In this document: positions 43,217-55,189 of the stretch, in pieces
How positions within the stretch are numbered: the first letter of the stretch is position 1
Layout: each line of letters opens with the position of its first letter
NCBI RefSeq assembly: GCF_000499845.2
Contig: NC_023759.2
Span: 22,625,069 to 22,689,068, forward strand
Direction: 5' to 3'
DNA: 64,000 nt
Source: Phaseolus vulgaris
Taxonomy: Eukaryota > Streptophyta > Magnoliopsida > Fabales > Fabaceae
Notes under the pieces: generated by a model
Database searches by the model: none
What the model was told of the DNA's origin: nothing
What the model saw: only the letters and a program-made list of their open reading frames with translations
Position numbers and translations under genes: made by a program

Positions 43217-44186
43217 TGTTCCGGCCGGTTGACCGGGATCGTCTTTGCGCGTGGCTTGTCCCTGCGAGCTAGGGCACCTTCGTCTTGCTCCGTATATGGG
43301 TACCTGAAAGAAGTGAACAAAGGGGCGCCCTCGCGGCCGTTTGCACTCCGACGATCAAGTCAGCTAGCGAGAAACATCAAAAGGGACACACCTTTGAGAG
43401 GTGGTCGAGGAAACTGTACTGAATGATTGAAAAAACTGTGTGACTAGAACTGTGTTGCCCTAATTGCCTTGTGCTCACTGTGAGTGCGTTGCGAAGACAA
43501 CTAGGGTTTGCTCAGTGTATCTGTGTGTCTTAGGGTAAAAATCTGATCCCTTCAAATGCTCCCAAGGTCCCTTTTTATACACCTCTCATCTTTTAAAGCG
43601 CGTTAAAGCGCATTGAAAGTGTATAAAAACATTCCTTGGAACATTCGCATCTTAACTGAATTAACGCGTACCTTGACAATCTTTCACTGAAACCTTTAAT
43701 GAGCACGTGTGAGCCCTCTTTCCTGCGAAGTGCTTCTGGCTCGTGGGTTGACTTTCTGGGTGCCAACTCATGCATCCCAATCACTAGTTACTTGCCCTGG
43801 GGGTGGATCTACCTTTCCCTCGTACCATGCACGTGGTTCTCCCTTGGTTATGGCCCTCTCATGGGTCGTATCTGTTCCAGGGTCTCCCAGCGGTGGCATG
43901 AGTACTTCACGAGTCAGGATATCCCCTTCTTGTGCTAGACTTATGGCCTCGAAGCCACACTTCTCTTCACCTTCCTTCTGTTCTGTATGGCCGAGACTCG
44001 AAGCCTCTCGGGCGATGTTTTTACTCGGCGATGCCTCTCTTGGGCGATGCCTCTTTTGGGCGACGCCCTTGCGAGGCACTGACTCAAGCGGTTAACTTGT
44101 TGACTTCTCTTCCTTGGATCCCTCGAGGGGCCCCCACCATGCGTTGACTGTGATCTTTGGTCAACACCCGATGACGGGACGATACA
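43217..44186 (-). repeat. 5' LTR of gypsy element 2
   Basis: Ends TGTTCCGGCCGG (inner) and GACGGGACGATACA (outer); 970 bp. Highly similar to 29187-30241 but lacks an internal segment of about 89 bp, with the short repeat GTG at the junction. Conserved block at 43302-43362. Confidence 0.93.
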
Positions 44187-44191
44187 TGATC

Positions 44192-46387
44192 TTAAAGTAA
44201 AATTATTTATAAAAAGGAAATCATTCTAGATCGGATAATCCGAAAGATAAATTTTAATTTTTAAATATGGGAAAGATAAGATTAGTATTGTAGATTATCT
44301 ATTTTAAAAGTTTTCTTCATCATTCCAAAATTTGTGGAATCCCATGAATCCCTGGAAAAACTTGTATAGTATTTTTGTAACATAGGAAGTCTAACTTCTA
44401 TAATGGTAAAATAAAATAGATAGCATGGTAAGAATACTATTATCCACAAACAAATCATTATGATGCAGTAGCATCAAAAATATATTTCAGCACCAAAATA
44501 GTTAACAATATATATGTACCAAACAAATTAACAGTGTAAGATAAAATTACGATTTGCTACAAAGAATCCAACCTACTCAAATTAGGATTGATAAATTTAG
44601 ATTCGATCACTAATTTGTTAAATTTAATTTATGAATTAAAAGTTAAATCTAAGTTAAAAATTGAACTAATCAAATAAACAAACTAAACTTGAATTATATA
44701 TGTTCAAATTAATTGATGTATCAAATAGTATATTCTGTATTACTAAATTTTGTATAATTAATTTTATTTTCTAATAAAGAAAACAAATAAAAAGATTTGA
44801 AATATATTTATAACTTTAAATTAAACAAAGTTACGAATTTGAGTTAAGTGATTCGTGAATTTAATAGAACTAAGTTTAAACTGTGGTATTTTTTAGGTTC
44901 AATAGAAGTAATAGATTTAATTAATTTTATCTTGAAATTATTTGAATTCAATATTATCAATCTTCAAAATCTGATATAAGGAAAAATCCAATTTAAACAC
45001 AACAATTTAATATATTATAATATTTAAATTAATTTTTCTGCCTGTTTTATTTTAATTACGGGTGATTAATAAATTTAGATATAATTAATTTGAGTGTGTC
45101 CCCAAACAATTTTCATATTTTAGTCTATAATAACCACCAAAACTAACTCTTCTGTCACTTTTGTGGCTTCATTATTGTTAAGAGCTTTCTGTCATATCCA
45201 AAGAAACATTAATGTGAAAATCTACAAATAAATGAAGACAGTGTTCTTCCACGTCTTAAGAAGTATTTTATTTGTTATATTTACTTTTACATCAACATAA
45301 ACTAAAATGTTCAAATTCAATCCAATTCATCAAATTTCCATTAAAAGTTAAATATTTTTATCTAGTTGACTTTATTCTATTCATGAAATGTATCATGTAG
45401 GTGATAAAATAGATAAGTCAAGGCAGTCCATAATTTTTTAATTTTTTTGTATTTTCAACACATATTTTAAAATTTATATAAATATTTTTAATTTTTTAAT
45501 TGATTAATTAATATTTCTAATAAGATAAATTAAAATAATAATTATTTTTTTATGTTAAATTAATTTATTAAAATTAATAATAAAAAATTAATTTGTAAGT
45601 GTTAAGGATTTAAATTAGAATATTATTATATATTTATATTTTTCAACTACTATAATAAAGAAAATTATTCTTTTAAATTATTTTTATTTTAAAGTTTAAA
45701 AATCTGTATGGACAAGAGCTATGGGTTGGTTTTGTTGAATGCTAGTTTCAAATCTCTACATCTAAGTGTCAAATAACCTAATAAATTTATATTAATACTA
45801 TTTGTATTTTAAATTTGTTACAATGTTTTTTTATTTGATCTGGTTATATGACGGAGTAACAAATCATTATTTTTAAATTTCTAATTATTATTTTAATCGT
45901 TTTTTATTATTTCCAATCATTATTTATAAATATTATTTATGTTTATTTTTTAAAATTATTATATATGATAATATAATTATTATTAATTAATGTTGAAAAT
46001 TGAAACTGCAGCGATGGAATTTAAAGCTAAATCTCTTAAATGATAATTTTTTTAATCATTTCACCAATGAAGTAAGTTGTCTCTCATGTTATATTAATAT
46101 TATACTTAGTATGATTATAATTATGAATATTAATATATTTGTTATTAATATTATTATTTATATTATCAATATTATTAAAACCATTAATATTAATAAATAA
46201 TATTATTATTATCAATATTATTAATTTTATAATGTAAATAGTGTGCATATTTATTAGTTGTGATTATTATTTATATTTATGTTTAATATTAAAATTTGAA
46301 TAAATAATGTTATTATTTGCACACTTATAATAATAATATAAATTTATAGTATATTATGAATAAAAAATATCATTATCATTATCATTA
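44192..46387. other. AT-rich intergenic DNA
   Basis: No gene or transposon end supported. The stretch 46110-46270 (ATTAATATTATT-rich) resembles 57970-58086 plus 58911-58980, which flanks the putative Helitron on its other side. Confidence 0.45.
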
Positions 46388-46414
46388 CTAGCGGGAACAC
46401 AGCACTGACGTGTA

Positions 46415-46610
46415 TGTGTATCCACATTTTTTATTTCTATTTCTTTAGTATTTTTTTTTATTTTTCAAAAACAATTTCTATTAATAACATTAAAATGAGA
46501 AGTTAAAGAGTAGTGTGTATCCACATTTTTTATTTCTCTTTCTTTAGTATTTTTTTATTCTTCAAAAACAATTTCTCTTAAAAACATTAAAATGAGAAGT
46601 TAGAGAGTAT
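46415..46610. repeat. Tandem duplication of about 98 bp near the Helitron 3' end
   Basis: Two copies of a unit containing TGTATCCACATTTTTTATTT and ACATTAAAATGAGAAGTTA. Confidence 0.85.
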
Positions 46611-47572
46611 ACAGTTAAAGAGTAGGTTAATAAAATAGTGGAGAGCGGTAATTAAAAGTTACATATGAATGAATTTTCAAAATTTAAAATTTAAAATTAC
46701 TATTTGAATTCAAAACCGTCTCTCAAGATAGAAAATAATTAAATAGAATTTGAGTTTCATATTTTTTTATAATTTTTAATATTTTATTAATTATGGGTAA
46801 GAATATATGTATTTGGTAATAGTTAAAATTTATTTAAAACTACAAACTCAACCGAAAAAATAATTAAATAGAATTTGAGTTTCATATTTTTTTTTAATAA
46901 TTTTTAATATTTTATCAATTATAGGAATTAAACCAATATTTTTCATTAGGTCTATAAAGAACCAATAATATATGACAATCATTACAATACATATGACACC
47001 ATTAAACAATAAACCAAAAATTCATCCTCAATTGTTTGAAAAATATTATATACAAAAGAAGAAAATGCAATGAAATCTGCTTCTCTTTTATTCACCTTGG
47101 ACCCTTAGATCTGTATAGAGACTCGTTTAAATTGTTTCCATCTTTCGCACCCAAATCTAATGTTCCTTCGTGTTAGAACCTTACTATTGGGGGAGTGAGC
47201 GCGACAATCCTTCTCTGATTCCTCTATTTTGCTATGAATATTAACTCTCTACAATTAACAAATAAAAAACAAACAAAATATTAGTATAACATGTAAAACA
47301 TAAATTTAAGAACACAATGACATACCCTCTCTACATAATGCTTTCTCTACGTAATGCTCTCTGGTGAGAGAACCTATTTTGAAGGTGGTCTCTAAAATCA
47401 TAATTTTATGAAAAGTTAAGATGATTTCAAAAATCAAAACCTAAAAGAAGAAAATATAGAGGAAGAGCAAAGATAAAGAAATGGTGATGACAAAAAACTT
47501 AAAAATCAAATTGGAAGTAACTTTTCCGTAAAATATGAGGAAATGAGAATATAGTTTAGTTAATGCTCTGTA

Positions 47573-47804
47573 TATAAGAAAATGATAAAAAAAATGGTAA
47601 GAAGAAGAGATGTTTCTTATTCTCTTATGTGTATTACATCACTTCATGCATAGGAAATATATAGGGAGTTTCTCTTCCCAAATTACAATCTAATTAGGTA
47701 GGATACTAATCATGAGATTCTATAATTATTAAATTAATTGCATATAATTGGGTACAATATCGTCAAATATTGCATATAATTTGATAATTATTATTTCCTT
47801 AATA
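47573..47804 (-). repeat. 3' LTR of copia element 2
   Basis: 232 bp; on the minus strand starts TATTAAGGAAATAATA and ends CATTTTCTTATA. These are not TG...CA ends; both termini are TA-type. Confidence 0.9.
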
Positions 47805-47811
47805 CTCCTCC

Positions 47812-50800
47812 TCAAGTTGGTAGGTGAAGATCAAGAACCCCCAACTTGTGTCGTAGCGTCAAAAATCGTTCCTTGCCCAATGCTTTCGTAAAAATATCTG
47901 CGAGCTGATACTGTGTCGGTACATATGAAGGACTGATTATCCCAGCTTGTAATTTTTCTCTCACAATGTGGCAGTCTATCTCAATGTGTTTTGTGCGTTC
48001 ATGAAATACTGGGTTTGCTGCTATATGTAATGCCGCTTGATTGTCACAAAAAGGTTGAGCTGGCAAGTTACATGGCACCTTTAAATCCTGCAACAGATAT
48101 CGCAACCAAACTATCTCCAAACAAGTATTGGCCATTGCGCGGTATTCTGCTTTCGCTGATGATCTTGATACGTTTGTCTGCTTTTTTTGATTTCCATGAG
48201 ATAATAGAGGAACCAAGAAAAATGCAATATCCAGATACTGATCTCTGAGTTGTCTGACAACCTCCCCAGTCTGAGTTACAATAAGCTGTCAATGTCAGAT
48301 TGTTTTCGGATGGCAATAGCAATCCTTGTCCTGGTGATCCTTTGATGTACTTTAGGACTCGAATTGCGGCATCCCAATGAGGTTTCCGTGGATCCTGTAT
48401 ATATTGACTTAGGGTCCGAACCGAAAATGCTATGTCAGGCCGAGTAACCGTGAGGTATATCAGTCGTCCCACGAGTCGCCTGTATTTGACTGGATCCTTT
48501 AATAACTCTCCATCGTCTGGTGTGAGTTTTAGGTATTGTTCCATTGGAAATTTGTCTGGACGAGCACCTGTGAGTCCCGTATCCTGCAAAATATCAAGCG
48601 CATATTTTCTTTGGACCATGTAAATACTAGCTTTGGAACGGGAAAATTCAATCCCTAGAAAATATTTTAGGTGTCCAAGATCTTTAATGCGAAATTGTTG
48701 TAATAAACAATCTTTAACACGCTGAATTTCTGTCAAATCATTTCCTGTCAAAAGAATATCATCCACATAAATCAAAAGGGCAGTAAATGATGAGTTATTC
48801 TGTCTTGTGAATAGAGAGTAATCTGTCTTGGACTGTTGAAATCCTACAGATTTAATCACATGAGAAAATGTTGAAAACCATGTTCGAGATGCTTGTTTGA
48901 GACCATAAAGGGATTTGTTGAGTCGACATACAATGTTCTCCCTCTGTCGATGATGCCCGGGTGGCAAGTCCATGTAAATAATTTCATGCAATGTGCCATG
49001 TAAGAAGGCATTTTGCACATCTAGCTGGTGAGTAAACCAATTTCTGGCTGCTGCAATGGTGCAAAGTTGTTAATTTTGCTGTTGGTGAAAAAGTTTCAGA
49101 ATAATCGACACCTTCAATCTGAGTGTACCCCTTTGTGACAAGGCGCGCCTTATATCTGTCGACGCTACCATCTGAGTTGTACTTTATTTTATAGACCCAT
49201 TTGCATCTGATGGGTTTCTGCCCAGTGGATAACGGTGTCAAGGTCCACGTTTGATTTAGCTGCAAGGCGGAAAGCTCTTCGTCCATTGCTTTTTGCCAAT
49301 TTGGATCAAGGATAGCTTGAGCATAAGTGTGAGGTTCTTTGGTGGCTGTGATGTTAGCAAGATATGAACTATATGTAGAAGAAAATCGTGAATTAGAAAG
49401 AAAATGATGCATAAGATACCTGGTTCCATTCGGTCGGTCTTGGGCAGTGGTCGAATGATTGGCTTGGGATCCCGTTACGTAGTCTTGAAGCCAGGAAGGT
49501 TGGGTTGATGTGCGACTGGATCGTCGAACAGGAAGGTCGGTTGGAGAAGGTTTGGTAATGGGTGCTAAACTTCTTGGCATGGGAGAAGAAGGTTGGTCTA
49601 CTGGAGGTTCATGTGTATTATGACGAGTAGGAGAAGTAGGTTGGTTTGATGGAGGTTCAGGTGCATTGTGACGAGTAGGAGAAGAGAGTTGGTTTGATGG
49701 AGGTTCAGGTGTATTGTGACGAGTAGGAGAAGAAGGTTGGTTTGATGGAGGTTCAGGTGCATTGTGATGAGTAAGAGAAGAAGGTTGATCGAGTGAATGT
49801 TGGACAGGAGTGGGTAAGTCAATGTCAATAGTGGGCAAAATACCTTGTAATGGAGGTGAGGATTGTGTCTGTGACTGTTGGCAGAATGGGAAAACACTTT
49901 CATGGAAGATGACATCCCGACTTGTAAAAAAAGTGCCTGCATCTATATCAAATAATTTGTATGCTTTTTGATTGTGAGGATAACCAATGAAGATGCATTG
50001 TCGGGCGCGCGGATCAAATTTTTGCTTAGGTGAAACAACAGTTGCGTAACAGAGGCAACCAAAAGTTTTTAGGTGAGAAAGTGAAGGTGGTTGATTATAT
50101 AGTAGCTCAAAAGGTGATTTATTTTTTAGTAAGGTGATGGCAAACGATTAATGATATATGTGGCGGTTAAAACGCATTCTCCCCAAAATTCTAATGGTAA
50201 ATTGGACTGAAATAGGAGGGCTCGTGCTGTGTTTAAAACATGTCTATGTTTGCGTTCTACTACTCCATTTTGTTGAGGAGTGTAAACGCAAGTGCGTTGA
50301 CATTCAATACCTTTTTTGAGAAAAAAATCATACATTGAAATAAATTCCAGTCCGTTGTCAACGCGGATGGTTTTAATAGATGCCTGAAATTGATTTTGTG
50401 CAAATGTAATGAATGACTCTAAGAGATGTTGGGTTTCAGATTTGTGATTCATAAGAAATAGTCAAGTACATCTAGTATAGTCATCAACTATAGTGAGAAA
50501 AAAAACGTTTTCCAAAATGAGTTGGGGTTTTATGAGGACCCCAAATGTCACAATGCAATAGATTAAATGGAGAATGAGATTTTATTGTGCTTAAAGGAAA
50601 GGGTAGCCTTGTCTGTTTAGCTTTGGGACAAATACTACAATGATTATGAATGGGAATGAGATTTTTACTGATAGGGATAGGTAGTAAGGAAGATACAAGT
50701 TGTAGACACGCCGGAGAAGGATGTCCAAGGCGTTTGTGCCATAAATCAGGATTGGTCGATATTTGAGATGCGTGAGCTTGGTTTGGAAGAGGGGACATGT

Positions 50801-50978
50801 AGTATAAGCCTGCGTGTTGTTTACCTGAGCCAATCATCCTCCCCGTAGACAAGTCCTGTAAAACGCAACCATGTGGAGTAAAAACGACACAACAATTTAG
50901 TGAACTGGTTATCTTACTAATGGACATGAGATTTAAATTAAAAGAAGGAACACAAAGAACATCTTTGAGAGTGGACAA
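47812..50978 (-). pseudogene. Copia element 2 integrase-RT-RNase H, broken
   Basis: Minus strand. Pieces in order: GAG pre-integrase and integrase start (50978-50484, HKRLGHPSPACLQLV, HCDIWGPHKT); integrase core (50520-50126, VDNGLEF, TPQQNGVVERKHRHV); Pro-rich linker and RT start (49838-48984, ARLVTKGYTQIEGVDYSETF); RT (49018-48190, active site YVDDILLTG); RNase H (48330-47812, SRSSAKAEYRAMANT). Frameshifts lie near 50500, 50130, 49060 and 48190, and an in-frame TGA occurs near 50463. Catalytic residues are mostly present, so loss is recent. Confidence 0.88.
49590..49800 (-). repeat. 48-bp (16-residue) repeats in the copia 2 linker
   Basis: Three full and two partial copies of a unit encoding PSSPTRHNxPEPPSNQ between integrase and RT. 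The period is exactly 48 bp, so the frame is kept. Confidence 0.9.
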
Positions 50979-50999
50979 GAGAAAGGTAAGAAGAAAGGT

Positions 51000-51907
51000 A
51001 GGTAGTCAAGAAGTCAACGTAGTCGTCGAATGTAAAAGCGGCGTTCTGCAATGTAAATAAGCGGTTACTGCCGAGATGTGTCACCGCTAATATGGATCAT
51101 CGCCCATCGCCTAAGTAAGACATCGCCTGAGTAAGACATCGCCAGAAGAGTCAACCCGCATGACGTAAGCATTTCGCAGAGAGGGGGCCCACACGATGGG
51201 ATAACCCTAAGTTGGGTGGCGGCACTGTGGGTCCCTATGCACAGAATAAATGATCAAGTCAAAAGGGCACGTGGTAATGCCCACGTGCTCACTAAAGGTA
51301 TCTAGGGAAGGCTGCATGCATGACACGTGTTTAATTAGGGCACTCGAACAGTATGATGGCGCGATAAATACAACGCTCAAGTTAGAGCCCAAGGGGCCAT
51401 AAGGTTATACATTGCACTCCAGATAAGGGAAGTCCATGGGCCAGATACACTAAGATCCTAAAGATAGCGGCGCAAGGACCTTCTCCAAGGAACCCTAGAT
51501 AATAGCAGGCAACGCAGAGGTAAACCCTAGTTTTCACCTATATATAGGGCACAAATAAGCCCTAGAGAGGGACGTTTTTCACAATTACACGAGTTTTAAC
51601 CTAGTTCCCAGATAGACATACGGAGCACAAACCCTAATTGTTCTTGACGGCGCATCCGCTGAGAGCACAAGACAATTAGGGCAACACAGCTTTAGCCATA
51701 CAATTTTCAGTCATTGAGATTATTATACAGTTTCTAGTTACTTTGGTGTTTCTCGCTAGCTGACTTGATCGTCGGAGTGCAAACGGCCGCGAGGGCGCCC
51801 CTTTGTTCTTCTTTTTTCAGGTACTGACAGACGAAGCAAAACGAAGGTGCCCTAACTTGTTAGAACAAGCCACGCATAAAGACGACCCAGGTCAACCGGC
51901 CGGAACA
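51000..51907 (+). mobile_element. Solo LTR of the gypsy element 2 family inside copia element 2
   Basis: Right end CAACCGGCCGGAACA at 51907 mirrors the GTTCCGGCCGG ends of element 2 LTRs; the orientation is plus. Conserved block at 51761-51823; ACATCGCC-type repeats at 51100-51150. The left end is uncertain (about 50990-51030) and no clean target duplication was found, so the left edge may be eroded. Confidence 0.75.
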
Positions 51908-52170
51908 AAATTTAATTGTGCCAGTAGATGAGATGGGCGCAGTTGAGCCTGTGGGCAGATTAACATTTGAAAGAAATGATGATGAAGTGTGTGTGAAAAA
52001 TTGTGAATAAGATGCAATGTGATGGGTTGCTCCGCTATCCAAAATCCATGGTTTCGTAAAAGCAGAATTAGAAGAGGAGTTATGGGCAAGCAGACCTGCA
52101 TTTGCTCGGCATTGAAGCGTTGTACGAGGTTTCTATCGGACTCGTTACTGGTGCCTTCTTTGCCAGACAT
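51908..52170 (-). pseudogene. Copia element 2 gag start fused to protease
   Basis: Minus strand, ATG at 52168-52170 (MSGKEGTSNESDRN). After about 25 residues the sequence jumps into the protease (MDSGATHHIASYSQFF in a shifted frame), so most of gag including the zinc knuckle is deleted. Confidence 0.75.
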
Positions 52171-52225
52171 GATTTTTTTATTTAGGGAATAAAAATGGAG
52201 AGGCTGTCAGGGCACCAAGATCGGT

Positions 52226-52237
52226 GCTCTGATACCA
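52226..52237 (-). promoter_or_regulatory. Primer-binding site of copia element 2
   Basis: TGGTATCAGAGC on the minus strand, adjoining the 5' LTR. Confidence 0.93.
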
Positions 52238-52469
52238 TATAAGAAAATGATAAAAAAAATGGTAAGAAGAAGAGATGTTTCTTATTCTCTTATGTGTATT
52301 ACATCACTTCATGCATAGGAAATATATAGGGAGTTTCTCTTCCCAAATTACAATCTAATTAGGTAGGATACTAATCATGAGATTCTATAATTATTAAATT
52401 AATTGCATATAATTGGGTACAATATCGTCAAATATTGCATATAATTTGATAATTATTATTTCCTTAATA
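52238..52469 (-). repeat. 5' LTR of copia element 2
   Basis: 232 bp, same sequence as 47573-47804 by eye. Confidence 0.9.
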
Positions 52470-53329
52470 CTGTATGATTTCATTTAACCCTTTAGTCACA
52501 TGTTTCAATCACAATTTCAGAAGACAAATTAGTGTTTTACAAATTGAAATGCATATAAAGAGAATTACCTATTGTTGTGATGAAGCGCCCAACTTTTGAG
52601 TCTTTTCGTTCCCTCTAGTCACAAACTTCAATTACAATTTCATGAAACAAATGTCAAATTAGGGTTTCAGAAAGATTAATCAAAGAAATAAAAGTATGAT
52701 TTTACATGAAAGTGAAAAGGAAAGAGAAAATAAAGTGAGAAGTATGGTAAAAAAAAAGAATGTGTTATGTGTACTGGAGAGAGAAAGTGGGAAGTAGGTA
52801 CCTATATAGGAGAGAGAAAGTGGGAAGTAGAATACGTGGGTTATGTGTAGTGGAGAATTCATAAAATATGTTTCTTAAATCAATTTTAAAATTCTACAAT
52901 TTTAATAAAAAAAGAATATCAGTTTAAATCAGGAACCAAATCTCCACTCTCCTGCTAAGTGGTCCACAAAATATTACAAATATCTTTCATTTTTTATTTA
53001 ATAGAGAAGAAGATCTTTAAAACAGAAAAGTAACTAATCAATTCTCCACTCTCCACTCTCCAGTTAAATAATAACAAATAAAATAAACTTTAAAATTAAA
53101 AAATTATTTTATTAAATTTTGAAATTATAAAATGTCCAAATAACCAAAATAAATTAATACAATAAATTATTAAGTAAAGATAAAATGGAAAAAAAATTAA
53201 GAGCAGTTAAGAGGAGAATAAGAAATGACACAATGACCATAATACAATAATAAAATTAAATATTAATATAAGGATAAAATAGGAAAAAAAATAAGAGCAG
53301 GGGGAATCCCCTTTATATATAGGTATAGA

Positions 53330-55180
53330 TGTCAAATCATTGTTTTCCTCTACAGTTTTCTCAATCATAACAACTGTTTCTTAAATAAATTTTAAAACTA
53401 CTACGATAGTGGAAAGTAATTATGAATAATAAATGTAATGCACATCTCAAACAGTTCTTTCAAATTTAATATTAACTATTTTTTTAATTTTAAAATTTAA
53501 GTAATTATAAAATGACGAAATAACCAAAATAAAATATTAATATAAAGATAAAATAGAAAAATAAATTTATACAACCAAAAACAGTTATAATGAGGAATTT
53601 CCTCTATATATAAGTATAGAGTATTGATAACTAAAATAAATTAATAAAATAAAATATTTGTTAATATTTGTTGCTAGATAACTAAATAATTTATTTTGTA
53701 AATAAGGTTATATAATATTTTAATACTATTTTTTAATAAAATTACAGTAAAAAAATTAAGTTAATTATAATAAGATAAAGTATTAATTTCAAGTGGAAAA
53801 CATATGTTAAAATATAAATATACTGAGATTGAATAATAAATTGTTACAAATTAAAAGTGATTAATTTTATAATAATTGCTTTAAAAAATATATTAAAATT
53901 GTAAAACTATTAACTAATTTTAGGAATTTTTTTCCTTTTTCTTATATATTTTCCATCTTTCATTCTTAAGATTTTGAATGTTTATACCACATTAATATTT
54001 GAAAAGTTAAAAAAAAATTGAATATAAAATAAATTAATTAGGATTAGTTATATAATTTTTCTTTAAATTATTATATATGTCACAATTGTTATCATTCAAT
54101 TTTTTTTTCACATTTTGCAATCATAAATACACTCTTTAATAATTATATAAATATTAGTCTTTGCAAGAGAATTTGAAAATTATAAATATTAAATATTTAT
54201 ATTTATTTTTAATTAGACAATTTAAAAATTGTAAATAATTTTTTTAAATAATATTATATAATTTTTTAATACTATTTTTTGATCAAAGTAATTAAAGTAA
54301 AGAAAAGTAAGTTAATAAATAATAAGATAAGCATAGAAGGGTATTGATATAATAATTTCAAGTAAATTTCATATTTGTTAACAATATTAATTTATCTGCA
54401 AAGAAATTTATGTGATATTTTTTTTATTATAAAATTTAAGAGAAAAAAGAGAAAAATATCTAAAATATGAAATTGATCAGTTTTAAATGTAAATGATAAT
54501 ATTATAAAATACTTTTTTTAACTAATTTCATAAGATTGTTATTGTCTTTAAAAACTCACATATTACAACACAATAAAAATTAAAAATTTATAACTATTAA
54601 TAAAACATGAAAAACATACTATCAATTTATTCCTAATCTTTATTCCTCTCTCAAGTTTTCTCTTTTTTCCTTATTAATTTTATTATTTTTTTTATGATAT
54701 ATCAGTTTTTCACAAAATGTGGGAAGTATGGTAAAAAAAGAATGTGGTAAGTAGGTACATAGGAAGGAAAGAGAGAGAAAGAAAGTGGGAAGTTGGGTAA
54801 GTGGTTTATGTGTTGTGGAGGATCATAAATAAATTTTAAAACTACTACAATAGTGGAGAGTAATTAGAAATACAGAGTTAGCCAACAATATTTTTTGTTG
54901 CAGTACTTTATATTTAAGTAAGATAATCTAAGAAAAAATATAAGAAATATAGTAGGAATATAAACTTAATTATACACCAGTAATATGCAGGTATGCAAAC
55001 TTTAGAATAACATGAAATGGAAATTCAGCCTTTTTCCAATATTAACAAAAAAGTATGAGATTCAAAATCATGAGAATTAAAAGAAAATAATGTTGAAATG
55101 GTTGCTGCCCCTTCAAGACATGTGTTTGATGAAAACTTTTATGTACAATTCATGTATATTTCCTTTTGCTTTAAGAATGT
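53330..55180. other. AT-rich DNA with further Helitron-type pieces
   Basis: A second 5'-type end on the minus strand (TCTATACTTATATATAGAGG) lies at 53620 downward. Repeats of ACTACAATAGTGGAGAGTAA occur at 54846 and elsewhere in the Helitron copies. The rest is AT-rich with no coding signal. Confidence 0.45.
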
Positions 55181-55189
55181 CTTAGGTAG

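Larger units (their letters stand above)
29187..44186 (-). mobile_element. Complete Tat-lineage Ty3/gypsy retrotransposon (element 2), 15.0 kb
   Basis: Flanked by the perfect 5-bp duplication TGATC (29182-29186 and 44187-44191). Minus-strand order: 5' LTR 43217-44186, gag/protease 41333-43111, RT and RNase H domains 38566-40668, integrase 38565-37725 with its last codons at 36572-36494, tandem arrays 36344-35581, antisense ORFs on the plus strand (B 32821-35031, A 30703-31689), polypurine tract, 3' LTR 29187-30241. The second RNase H after the classical one, and an antisense ORF near the 3' LTR, are hallmarks of the Tat group. All coding regions are damaged by stops and frameshifts, so this copy is not autonomous now. 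A solo LTR in opposite orientation lies at 36573-37724. Confidence 0.93.
47573..52469 (-). mobile_element. Ty1/copia element 2, defective, identical LTRs
   Basis: Flanked by CTGTA (47568-47572 and 52470-52474). LTRs of 232 bp at 47573-47804 and 52238-52469 appear identical. The primer-binding site TGGTATCAGAGC is on the minus strand at 52226-52237, with a polypurine tract TGAGGAGGAG beside the left LTR. Most of gag is deleted, pol has several frameshifts, and a gypsy-type solo LTR (about 51000-51907) splits the protease from the integrase. The Helitron copy near 16925 shows the empty site. Confidence 0.93.
46388..53329 (-). mobile_element. Probable Helitron with nested copia element
   Basis: The left (3') end is CTAG at 46388-46391, preceded by A, with the minus-strand tail TGCTGTGTTCCCGCTAG. 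The right (5') end on the minus strand is TCTATACCTATATATAAAGG (53329 downward), followed by T. These are Helitron-like ends inserted between A and T. It is non-coding apart from the copia insertion 47573-52469. Two further 5'-type ends occur at 53620 and 57959, so the true partner of the 46388 end is uncertain. Confidence 0.5.

Noticed and set aside
37531..43426. Many plus-strand frames opposite gag-pol
   Set aside because: Shadows of the minus-strand polyprotein, which has recognised catalytic motifs.
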